22,874 nucleotides of DNA from an uncultured Lacticaseibacillus sp. Lineage in GTDB: Bacteria > Bacillota > Bacilli > Lactobacillales > Lactobacillaceae. Under the pieces are notes generated by a model. That model searched no databases. It was not told the DNA's origin and was given only the letters and a program-made list of their open reading frames with translations. How positions within the stretch are numbered: position 1 is the stretch's first letter; every line of letters starts with the position of its first letter. A program made the translations under genes and the position numbers. Location: assembly GCA_934339215.1 (NCBI GenBank), contig CAKRHU010000002.1, forward strand, positions 1 through 22,874, written 5' to 3'. Positions 8,768 through 16,016 of this stretch are shown here, one piece after another.

Positions 8768-10039
8768 TTAGACGCGATCACCAAAATACGCCATCACCAA
8801 TTCACAAAACATCATGTTGGCCCAAGAGAACCACTCGCGCGTATATTGGCTTGGATCTTCAACGTTGTAGCCTTCATGCATCATCTTAGTACCATTGGTC
8901 GTGGCCACCAGTTGATCTAAAATCGCCTTTTGCGCGTCACGATCTGTGGTGGTCAACCCTTCAACTGCTTTGGCAATCGGCCAAATGTATTCAGCCGGCG
9001 TGTGCGGTGAGCCGAGACCTTGCCCATAAGTGCCAGCATAGTAATAAGGATTTTCTTTAGAAAACATGGTCTTGCGTGTAGCTTGATAAATCGGGTCATC
9101 TAACGTCGTCGCGCCAAGATATGGCAGCGACAACAAATTCGGCACATTGGCATCATCCATCACCAAAGCATTGCCGAGCCCATCGACTTCAAAGGCATAA
9201 ATCGATTCGCCGGATGCGTTTTTGGTTAAACCGTGTTTTTGCACGGCGGCTTCAATTTTATCCGCTAAGAAAGTGAAGCGCTCGGCTGGCTGATGTAAGA
9301 CTTCCGTATAGATTTCAGCCAATTGGCGCAAGGATTCAACGGCAAACAAGTTACTTGGGATCAAATAACCATAAACACAGGCATCATCACTTGGCCGAAA
9401 CCCATTCCAACTCAAGCCGCAGTTGGCCACTGGCCGGCCAACGCCGTCGATCAAGGTATCTTCTGGCCGATCTTCAGTGCGTTCAAAGCGATAAGGCGAA
9501 TGCGCATGATCTTGTTCTTGGGTGATCACTTGCAAGAACTTTTCAATGGCCGCTTCGAACTGGGCGTCAAAAATATCTGTTCGCTTGGTATTTTTCCAGA
9601 AGTTGTATGCCAAAGACACCGGATAACACAAGGAATCCAATTCGTATTTACGCTCCCAGATCCAAGGCGTCATTTCCGTTTGGTCACTTTGATGCCCAGC
9701 ATTGTTAGCCGTTTGGTTGAATGCATTGGCATAAGGATCCAAGTCCATATTGAAAAATTGGCGATGAATGACGCCGGCGATCACATCTTGTAATTCGCGA
9801 TCGTCGCGAGCTGGGACTAAATAAGGCCGCAGTTGGGCAGTAGAATCACGTTGCCACATCGCTGGAATATCGCCAGTCAGCACAAAGATGCGACCGTCAA
9901 CATCTGGCACTAAGGCATTTTTTAAGGTATCAGCGTAGGTTAAAGCGAAAGTTTCCGCCCAAGCTTGGTGTTCAACGCCACATAAGTCGACGATTTTTTG
10001 GATATAGGCACTGGCGCCTGCGGTTAAATAGTTTGCCAT
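8768..10039 (-). CDS. GH125 exo-alpha-1,6-mannosidase
   Basis: This 423-residue enzyme belongs to the inverting GH125 family, which removes non-reducing alpha-1,6-linked mannose. Family motifs include TGDIPAMWQRDSTAQ (residues 55-69), which lines the active site, and SWNGFRPSDDACVYGY (210-225) with the conserved acidic pair D218-D219 expected to contain the general acid. EGLTTTD and the C-terminal TREWFSWANMMF segment are also typical. There is no signal peptide. It heads the minus-strand operon; the start at 10039 has GGGAG 8 bases upstream, and the divergent promoter region with cre and operator lies directly ahead. Length agrees with pneumococcal SpGH125. Working with GH38 and GH92 it would complete removal of alpha-mannose from high-mannose or paucimannose chains. 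Confidence 0.95.
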   Translation of the reverse strand: MANYLTAGASAYIQKIVDLCGVEHQAWAETFALTYADTLKNALVPDVDGRIFVLTGDIPAMWQRDSTAQLRPYLVPARDDRELQDVIAGVIHRQFFNMDLDPYANAFNQTANNAGHQSDQTEMTPWIWERKYELDSLCYPVSLAYNFWKNTKRTDIFDAQFEAAIEKFLQVITQEQDHAHSPYRFERTEDRPEDTLIDGVGRPVANCGLSWNGFRPSDDACVYGYLIPSNLFAVESLRQLAEIYTEVLHQPAERFTFLADKIEAAVQKHGLTKNASGESIYAFEVDGLGNALVMDDANVPNLLSLPYLGATTLDDPIYQATRKTMFSKENPYYYAGTYGQGLGSPHTPAEYIWPIAKAVEGLTTTDRDAQKAILDQLVATTNGTKMMHEGYNVEDPSQYTREWFSWANMMFCELVMAYFGDRV

Positions 10040-10053
10040 GATGTTTACTCCCT

Positions 10054-10082
10054 TGGTATATTTTTACTCTTGCAATATACCA
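10054..10082. promoter_or_regulatory. Inverted-repeat operator over the GH125 operon promoter
   Basis: TGGTATAT at 10054-10061 is mirrored exactly by ATATACCA at 10075-10082, with 13 bases between arms. The right arm overlaps the -10 box of the GH125 operon, so a bound protein would repress. A further half-site CTATACCA lies at 10142-10149, just before the gntR ribosome site, which would allow autoregulation. The divergently encoded GntR-type protein is the likely ligand; this is inferred from position. Confidence 0.45.
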
Positions 10083-10101
10083 TGTTCTATGGCAGGATTG
10101 T
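10074..10101 (-). promoter_or_regulatory. Extended -10 promoter of the GH125-GH38-GH20 operon
   Basis: The minus strand reads TGGTATATT, an extended -10 (TG-N-TATATT, hexamer 10079-10074, 5/6 match). The -35 region 16 bp upstream is ACAATC (10101-10096), a poor match, as is common with extended -10 promoters. Its upstream edge touches the cre site. Confidence 0.5.
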
Positions 10102-10126
10102 TGCAAGCGCTTAGATTATTTAAAAA
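10098..10126 (+). promoter_or_regulatory. Possible promoter of gntR-GH92 operon
   Basis: TTGTTG (10098-10103) and TAAAAA (10121-10126) are spaced by 17 bp on the plus strand. The spacer contains the cre site, so CcpA could shut this promoter and the divergent one together. The match is modest and other -10 choices exist nearer the start codon. Confidence 0.35.
10101..10116. promoter_or_regulatory. cre site (CcpA catabolite repression)
   Basis: TTGCAAGCGCTTAGAT matches the consensus WTGNAANCGNWNNCWW at every defined position but one, and its reverse complement also has only one mismatch. It lies midway between the divergent GH125 and gntR genes, next to both proposed promoters, so glucose repression of both operons is expected. 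The comparable pneumococcal N-glycan cluster is known to be CcpA-controlled. Confidence 0.75.
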
Positions 10127-10161
10127 AGTCGACTTATCGTACTATACCAACTGGAGGCGTC

Positions 10162-11193
10162 ATGGTTAAATATCAAGAATTATTCGATCACTTGCGCTTA
10201 GCGATCCTGCGCGGTGAATATGCGCCTGACGACCGCCTACCAAGCGAAAATGCTTTAGCGATTCGCTATCAAGTCTCGCGCATCACCACCAAACATGCCT
10301 TAAATGCCTTGGCTAATGCGGATCTGATTTACCGCGTTCAAGGCAAAGGTAGCTTTGTCAAACCGCATTTGGCCTCGCGCTCGCGTAAATTGTTATTGGT
10401 CTTACCCTTTTTAGATCCACAAATGGGAGATTACGCCAGCGGCATCAAACAAGAACTTACCGGTACCACTTGGTCATTGTCCACTTGCACCACGCAACAA
10501 CTTCGCCAACGGCAACTTGAAGATTATGCTGGGATCTTTTATTATCCGCAAGACCTGAAAGCCGAAATGCCGACCTTGATCCGCTGTGCCCAACAACATA
10601 TCCCCTTAGTGGTGTTAAATGATGAACCGGGACAACTGGCTTTGCCGAGTGTCGTCTCGGATAATGCGACGGGCGGGGCTTTGGCAGTCGAACACTTAAA
10701 AGCATTAGGCCACACGCGCATCGCTTTTTTCAGCCGCGTCCCCTTCTGGCAAGATTGGATCTCAACGGTGGCCGCACGCTTTTTCGGGTATATGAATCAC
10801 TATCATCAACCTGGCGTCGACGGGTTGAAATGGGCGCAAGCACTGGGCAATAGCTTGGATGTTCAAACGGTAGCCGCTTTTTTGCATCAAGAACACATCA
10901 CCGCTTTAATCATGGGCAATGATATCGAAGCGGTGAAATTAACCACTGGCTTGACCAAACTTGGGTGGCATTTGCCTGAGGATTTGTCGATCGTCGGGTT
11001 TGATGATTTAGCGATCGCAGCTAAAAATAACCCACCGTTGACCACCTTGACGCAAGATTTCCCAGCAATTGGTCGCCATGCAGTGGACCTGTTGTTGGCA
11101 CAGATCAACAACCCGAGTTTAAGCTGTACCACGCGAGAGACCGTCGCGGTTAAACTCGTCGAGCGCACCTCGAGTGGTACGAAAAAGGAGTGA
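10162..11193 (+). CDS. GntR-family regulator with LacI-type sugar-binding domain
   Basis: This 343-residue protein joins an N-terminal GntR winged helix-turn-helix (about residues 1-70; DDRLPSENALAIRYQVSRIT is the recognition part) to a periplasmic-binding-protein-like effector domain (about 75-335) of the LacI/GalR kind, with SVVSDNATGGALAVEHL and LSIVGFDDLAIA as landmarks. AraR of Bacillus has the same fusion. Such proteins repress a sugar regulon and let go when the sugar binds. The start at 10162 is preceded by TGGAGG. It is divergent from the GH125 operon and directly followed by the GH92 gene 8 bp away, so it most likely controls both using the operator at 10054-10082. The inducer could be mannose, a manno-oligosaccharide or Man-GlcNAc; the sequence does not tell which. 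Confidence 0.92.
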   Translation: MVKYQELFDHLRLAILRGEYAPDDRLPSENALAIRYQVSRITTKHALNALANADLIYRVQGKGSFVKPHLASRSRKLLLVLPFLDPQMGDYASGIKQELTGTTWSLSTCTTQQLRQRQLEDYAGIFYYPQDLKAEMPTLIRCAQQHIPLVVLNDEPGQLALPSVVSDNATGGALAVEHLKALGHTRIAFFSRVPFWQDWISTVAARFFGYMNHYHQPGVDGLKWAQALGNSLDVQTVAAFLHQEHITALIMGNDIEAVKLTTGLTKLGWHLPEDLSIVGFDDLAIAAKNNPPLTTLTQDFPAIGRHAVDLLLAQINNPSLSCTTRETVAVKLVERTSSGTKKE

Positions 11194-11201
11194 AATTCAA
11201 C

Positions 11202-13241
11202 ATGTTACTGGATAAAATCGATACACGCATCGGAACTCAAAGCAATGACGCCTTTTCCCACGGGAACACCTTGCCGCTTACCGGTGTCCCCCACGGGATG
11301 AATTACCTCAGTGTCCAAACCACGGTAGCAGATACTAGCTGGTGGTTCGATCCTCAAGCCAAAAGCTTTGCCGGGATTCGCTTGACTCATCAACCTAGCC
11401 CTTGGATCGGGGATTTTTCCAGCGTGCTGTTCACCCCATTAGCCAGTGTCGATCAAACTTACCTTGGGTCTTATGATCACGCTAGCTTTCATCCCCATGA
11501 ACTCAGCGGCCACGCGTTAGAAGCCGATATGTCCTATCAGGCGACGGCCGGGATGTACAGCGGCGCACTGCAATTAAATAGCCCGTCTGACTTATTGTTG
11601 AAAGTCAGCGCCAACAATTCACATATCCTTACCCAAAGCGATACCCAATTGACCTTGGCGTTGTGCAATTTCTCAGGGAGTGAAGATCCGAACTTCACCA
11701 TGTATTTATCCTTGGCTTTACCCGATAACACCCAAGTCATCTCACAACCTGATATGGTGATCTTGAAATTTGCAACGCAGACCACGACGTTGAATTTTGC
11801 AACGAGTTTCATCAGCGCTGATCAATCGCGACACAATCTGGATTTACGCCCTTTTGCGCAACAACTCGCAGACCACACCGCTGCTTGGCAAACCCAATTG
11901 GCCAAAATTTCAGTCAAAGACGCAGACGCACAACACGTCGCTTTATTTGAACATAACTTATATCGTGCGATGCTATTTCCTATGCGGTTTTACGAATTAG
12001 ACGGCCATGATCAGCCGGTGCATTACGACACCACCGGCAAATGCGTGCGCAGTGGTATGGCCTTTACCAATAACGGCTTTTGGGACACGTATAAAACCTT
12101 GTTCCCGCTGTTGTCATTGATCGATCCTGAGTTATACCGCGACATGCTGCACGGATTTTACAATAATTATTTGGAAACTGGCTTCTTGCCGCGCTGGTTA
12201 TCGCCTGATGAACGCGGCATGATGCCCGGCACCATGATTGACGCCGTGATTGCAGACGCGGCAGTCAAAGGCATCGCCGAAGACTTAATGCCCGATTTGT
12301 TGCATGCCATGATCCAAGGGGCAACCGTCATCAGCCAAGATGTGAAATACGGGCGTGAAGGCTTAGCGGAATATTTAGAATTAGGCTATGTGCCGGCGGA
12401 TATCGGCGAATCTGTGAACAAAACGTTAGACTACGCTTACTCTGATTGGTTGATCAGCGTCGTCGCCAAACAGTTAGGTGAAACTCAGGTGGCTTCAGAA
12501 TTCGAAGCCAAAAGCCACAACTGGCAAAATTTGTTTGATCCTGAAGTCAACCTGATGCGGCCAAAGAATCGCGCCGGTGTTTTTCTTCCTGATTGGTCAC
12601 CAACCACTTGGGGCAACGGCTACACCGAAGGCAGTGCTTGGCAAAATAGTTTTGCCGTTTACCAAGATATCCCGGGCTTGATCAAAGCTAGCGGCGGCAA
12701 ACATGCTTTTGTCAAACATTTGCATCACTTGGTCAATCAACCGGCCAGCTTTAACGTTGGCAGTTATGGGCAAACCATTCATGAAATGCGGGAGTTAGCG
12801 GCTCAGCCTTATGGACAAGTCGCCATTTCCAATCAACCGAGTTTTCATTTGCCCTACTTGTTTGCCTTAGCCGACGATCCTGCCAGTGGCGAAGTGTTGA
12901 TCAAAACCATGTTGACCCATGCGTTTAGTGCCGGTTGGGAGGGTTATCCTGGCGATGAAGACAACGGCTCGATGTCCTCTTGGGTATTGTTTTCAATGTT
13001 AGGCTTTTATCCGGTGACGCCAGGTTCTGGTGACTATGTCCTCGGAATTCCGTTACTCGATGAAGCCGTGTTGCACTTGCCAGCGGGTGATTTAACCATC
13101 ACTACCACCAACAACTTGCCAAGTTTCAACTTCGTCGGCAAGCGCGCTTTCAACGATCAACCCACCACTGCCACGATCAAGCACAGCGATTTAGCGCAAG
13201 GGGGTCGGCTTGCTACCGCCTTACAATTGTTACCACATTAA
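11202..13241 (+). CDS. GH92 exo-alpha-1,2-mannosidase
   Basis: This 679-residue calcium-dependent inverting alpha-mannosidase probably trims alpha-1,2-mannose from high-mannose glycans. Landmarks are DTRIGTQSN near the start, TNNGFWDTYKTLFPLL (sugar-binding tryptophan region), QDVKYGREGLAEYLELGYVP, HEMRE at 527-531 (expected general acid region) and GDEDNGSMSSW at 584-594 (expected base aspartates). Many Bacteroides GH92 enzymes are secreted; this one has no signal peptide and should be cytoplasmic. The ATG at 11202 is preferred: AAAAAGGAG ends 11 bases upstream, whereas the in-frame GTG at 11190 overlaps that ribosome site. It follows the regulator gene by 8 bp and ends at a strong terminator. 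Confidence 0.94.
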   Translation: MLLDKIDTRIGTQSNDAFSHGNTLPLTGVPHGMNYLSVQTTVADTSWWFDPQAKSFAGIRLTHQPSPWIGDFSSVLFTPLASVDQTYLGSYDHASFHPHELSGHALEADMSYQATAGMYSGALQLNSPSDLLLKVSANNSHILTQSDTQLTLALCNFSGSEDPNFTMYLSLALPDNTQVISQPDMVILKFATQTTTLNFATSFISADQSRHNLDLRPFAQQLADHTAAWQTQLAKISVKDADAQHVALFEHNLYRAMLFPMRFYELDGHDQPVHYDTTGKCVRSGMAFTNNGFWDTYKTLFPLLSLIDPELYRDMLHGFYNNYLETGFLPRWLSPDERGMMPGTMIDAVIADAAVKGIAEDLMPDLLHAMIQGATVISQDVKYGREGLAEYLELGYVPADIGESVNKTLDYAYSDWLISVVAKQLGETQVASEFEAKSHNWQNLFDPEVNLMRPKNRAGVFLPDWSPTTWGNGYTEGSAWQNSFAVYQDIPGLIKASGGKHAFVKHLHHLVNQPASFNVGSYGQTIHEMRELAAQPYGQVAISNQPSFHLPYLFALADDPASGEVLIKTMLTHAFSAGWEGYPGDEDNGSMSSWVLFSMLGFYPVTPGSGDYVLGIPLLDEAVLHLPAGDLTITTTNNLPSFNFVGKRAFNDQPTTATIKHSDLAQGGRLATALQLLPH

Positions 13242-13249
13242 TGCAAAAG

Positions 13250-13282
13250 CACGGTTCTCAATAGACGAGAACCGTGTTTTTT
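13250..13282. terminator. Bidirectional terminator between GH92 and araC-type gene
   Basis: CACGGTTCTC (13250-13259) pairs perfectly with GAGAACCGTG (13267-13276) over a 7-base loop, followed on the plus strand by six Ts. In the leftward direction the stem is followed by CTTTTGC, a weaker U-tract. It separates two convergent genes. Confidence 0.9.
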
Positions 13283-14117
13283 AATGATCAGCTTGCATTT
13301 GCGACGGTGATTGACCGAAATGTTGTTTGAACAACCGCGAAAAGTAAAACGGATCTTGATAGCCCACCACGCCAGATACTTGATTGATGGGCAAATTGGT
13401 TTCATCCAGTAATTGCTTGGCTTGATTCAAGCGCAATGCTGTCAAATAACTCATCGGACTTTCCCCTTTTAGCGCTTTGAACGTTCGCGATAAATAACTC
13501 GCCGAGACATGCAAGGCCTCGGCGACTGCCGCGACTGTCACCCCACTTTGGTAATGGGCTTGCAGATAATATTCCGCTTGGGCGACCAGGGCTTGTTGAT
13601 CAACGGAGGTATGGGCATTCGACACCGATTCGAAATGATCTGCCACGACTTGGTTATTCGGCAATGCGCGGATCAACACACATAACAGTTCCACAATTTG
13701 GGCTTGTAACATCAAGTCGTGACCGAATGCTGATCCCGCTTTGGTTTCTTCGGCAATCCGGTGGGCACAATCAAAAAAGGCCATTTTTTGATCACCGAGA
13801 TCGACAATACTTTGGGCAAAAGGTAAGAAATCCGGTTTTAGTCCAGGTAACGCGACTTGGCGAAACCCGATATGCAATTGCGTCGAGTGGGTATTAGGCA
13901 GTTGAGTTTCTTGATGATGGACGCCGGGGTTAAACAATAAAGCTTGGCCAGCGTGGATCTCTTGACTCAGTCCTTCGATGTGATAATGTGAGGCGCCTTG
14001 CAACATGATCGACAGCTCTAGGAACTCATGGCTGTGGTAAGGATAAGTGCCTGGCTGGTCGTTTTGGTAAACGAACGCATACAAGACATCTGGCGAAAAA
14101 GTCTTTAAGTCCAGCAT
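13281..14117 (-). CDS. AraC-family transcriptional regulator with cupin sensor domain
   Basis: This 278-residue protein has an N-terminal cupin-like sugar-sensing fold (YHSHEFLELSIMLQGASHYH at about 27-46) and a C-terminal AraC DNA-binding domain. The first helix-turn-helix is at about 194-212 (VAAVAEALHVSASYLSRTF) and the second at about 243-263, ending in the family signature GYQDPFYFSRLFKQHFGQSP. Most such proteins activate sugar-use operons in response to a ligand. The start has GGAGGTG upstream. It is divergent from the ABC exporter operon and convergent with GH92. Candidate targets are its neighbour promoters and the importer promoter, whose 20-bp-spaced direct repeats look like AraC-type half-sites; that assignment is inference. 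Confidence 0.93.
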   Translation of the reverse strand: MLDLKTFSPDVLYAFVYQNDQPGTYPYHSHEFLELSIMLQGASHYHIEGLSQEIHAGQALLFNPGVHHQETQLPNTHSTQLHIGFRQVALPGLKPDFLPFAQSIVDLGDQKMAFFDCAHRIAEETKAGSAFGHDLMLQAQIVELLCVLIRALPNNQVVADHFESVSNAHTSVDQQALVAQAEYYLQAHYQSGVTVAAVAEALHVSASYLSRTFKALKGESPMSYLTALRLNQAKQLLDETNLPINQVSGVVGYQDPFYFSRLFKQHFGQSPSQMQADH

Positions 14118-14146
14118 ATTTTTTCACCTCCAGTGTAATCGGATTC

Positions 14147-14175
14147 ATTTTAACTGAAGCATCGCCCAAAACCAA
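14147..14175 (-). promoter_or_regulatory. Promoter of the araC-type gene
   Basis: On the minus strand TTGGTT (14175-14170) and TAAAAT (14152-14147, 5/6 match) are separated by 17 bp, 29 bases ahead of the start codon. Confidence 0.5.
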
Positions 14176-14231
14176 TCCACAAATCATAGGCAATAGTCAA
14201 AAAAATCCAAGTCTCACGGTGATTTTCTCCA

Positions 14232-14260
14232 TTCACGAAAGCCATTGTAGCTTAGATAAT
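14232..14260 (+). promoter_or_regulatory. Promoter of the exporter-GH2 operon
   Basis: TTCACG (14232-14237) and GATAAT (14255-14260, 5/6 match) are separated by 17 bp, just ahead of the ribosome site GGAGG and the ATG at 14280. It leaves a very short leader. No cre site is seen here, so this operon may escape the catabolite control of its neighbours. Confidence 0.5.
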
Positions 14261-14279
14261 TCAAGCTGGAGGATAAATC

Positions 14280-16016
14280 ATGAACCCATATACTTGGATC
14301 TGGCAATATGTCAAAAAAGACCGCACGCGGTTGGTTTTCGCCATGCTGCTGGTGGTGATTAATGCCATCGGCGTCATCATTGTGCCCATGTTAGGCGGAA
14401 TGATCGTCGATACCGTCATCGATGGCGGCCATACTGAGCAACTCATCCCGATGCTTGCGGTGATGATCGGCGCGACGTTGGTCCGCACGGTGATGCGCTA
14501 TGGCTACATCATGTTATTTGAGCGCATCGCCCAAAACACGTTGTTTGATTTGCGCCATGATCTGTTCGCCAAACTTCAAAGCCTTGATTTCACCTATTTC
14601 AACACCGTGCGGACTGGCGATTTAATGGCGCGGATGACTGGTGACACTGACGCGATCCGCAACATGATCTGCTGGGTGTCTTATAACGGAATGGAATGTA
14701 TCTTATGGTTCATCGCCGCAGTCGTCGTGATGAGTGCGATCAATTGGCAATTGATGATCGCGTTGGTGATCGTGACCCCATTGATCGGGATCTTAACTTA
14801 CCAAATGTCCAAACAGGCCTTGCCGGTGTATTTCAACATTCGCCAAAGTTTTGCCAAGCTCAATACGATGGTGGAAGAAAATATTTCCGGCAACCGCGTG
14901 GTCAAAGCCTTCACCCGCGAAGATTATGAAATCACGAAATTTGATCGCTTAAATCACGATTATAAAATGCAAAACATGGCCGCGGCTGGCATTTCTCGGC
15001 GCTTCTTGCCACCACTAGATTTCTTAGCAAGCTTATTGTCTGTGATCGTGTTGCTGCTAGGCGGCGGCATGGTGATCGCAGGACATATGAGTTTAGGCGA
15101 TTTGGTGACGTTCAACGGCTTTTTGTGGCTGTTGAATCAACCCATGCGCATGAGTGGCTGGCTGATCAATGATGCCCAACGTTTTGCAGCCGCGACGATC
15201 AAAATTCGGGCCTTACTTGGCGCACATTCTGCCATTCAAACGCCGACTGTTCAAAAAGCCCAAGCGATGCAAGGCTTAGTTCAATTTGATCACGTCAGCT
15301 TCGCCTACCCGGATGCCCCTGATGCGCCAGTGCTAGCCGATATCACCTTCACAGCTAAACCTGGTCAAACCATTGGGATCTTAGGGGAAACTGGCAGTGG
15401 TAAGTCGACGTTGATGGACTTGATTGCCAGATATTATGACCCCACTTTTGGTCGGGTGTTAGTCGATGGAATCGATTTAAAACAATGGCCGATCAAAACT
15501 TTGCGCGATCAGATCACCGTGGTCATGCAAGACTTGTTTTTATTTTCCGATACGATTGAAGATAACATCAGCTATGGCAATCACGACGCGCCAGAAACTT
15601 ACATTCGGCAAATGGCGCAAGTCGCTTCGGCAGACAGTTTCATCCAAGCCATGCCAGACGGCTATCAAACTGTGGTCGGTGAGCGCGGCGTTGGGCTTTC
15701 CGGTGGTCAAAAACAGCGAATTTCGTTAACGCGGGCTTTAGTCAAAGACCCTAAAATATTGATTTTAGATGATACCACCAGTGCCTTGGATATGGAAACT
15801 GAAGCGGAAATCCAACAACGGTTACAAGCCGTGGCGGCGCATAAAACGGTCTTTATCATCGCCAGTCGCATTTCCAGCTTACGCCAAGCTGATCAGATCT
15901 TGGTGTTGCAACATGGTCACTTGGTCGCTAGCGGCACCCATGAGCAATTACTCAAACAAGGCGGCTATTACGCCGAAACTTACGCCCAACAAACTGGAGG
16001 TGACACGCTTGGCTAA
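14280..16016 (+). CDS. Heterodimeric ABC exporter, subunit with degenerate catalytic site
   Basis: This 578-residue half-transporter has a six-helix exporter membrane domain (about 1-310) fused to an ATPase domain. Walker A is GETGSGKST (369-377) and the signature is canonical LSGGQ (473-477). Walker B reads ILILDDTTSALD: the catalytic glutamate after the Walker B aspartate is replaced by aspartate at residue 498. In heterodimeric exporters such as BmrCD or TM287/288 one subunit has this change, leaving one hydrolysing and one regulatory ATP site. The start has GGAGG 8 bases upstream. Its stop overlaps the partner start by 8 bp, so the two are coupled. Known relatives export drugs, lipids or peptides; the substrate here is unknown, and the link to glycan genes rests only on location. 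Confidence 0.92.
   Translation: MNPYTWIWQYVKKDRTRLVFAMLLVVINAIGVIIVPMLGGMIVDTVIDGGHTEQLIPMLAVMIGATLVRTVMRYGYIMLFERIAQNTLFDLRHDLFAKLQSLDFTYFNTVRTGDLMARMTGDTDAIRNMICWVSYNGMECILWFIAAVVVMSAINWQLMIALVIVTPLIGILTYQMSKQALPVYFNIRQSFAKLNTMVEENISGNRVVKAFTREDYEITKFDRLNHDYKMQNMAAAGISRRFLPPLDFLASLLSVIVLLLGGGMVIAGHMSLGDLVTFNGFLWLLNQPMRMSGWLINDAQRFAAATIKIRALLGAHSAIQTPTVQKAQAMQGLVQFDHVSFAYPDAPDAPVLADITFTAKPGQTIGILGETGSGKSTLMDLIARYYDPTFGRVLVDGIDLKQWPIKTLRDQITVVMQDLFLFSDTIEDNISYGNHDAPETYIRQMAQVASADSFIQAMPDGYQTVVGERGVGLSGGQKQRISLTRALVKDPKILILDDTTSALDMETEAEIQQRLQAVAAHKTVFIIASRISSLRQADQILVLQHGHLVASGTHEQLLKQGGYYAETYAQQTGGDTLG

Noticed and set aside
9323..9793. 156-codon plus-strand frame opposite GH125
   Set aside because: Antisense shadow; its content is explained by codon bias of the GH125 gene.
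15769..16008. Upstream extension of the second exporter subunit by 80 codons
   Set aside because: It lies wholly inside the first subunit's ATPase domain in another frame; homologous sequence begins after the TTG at 16009.
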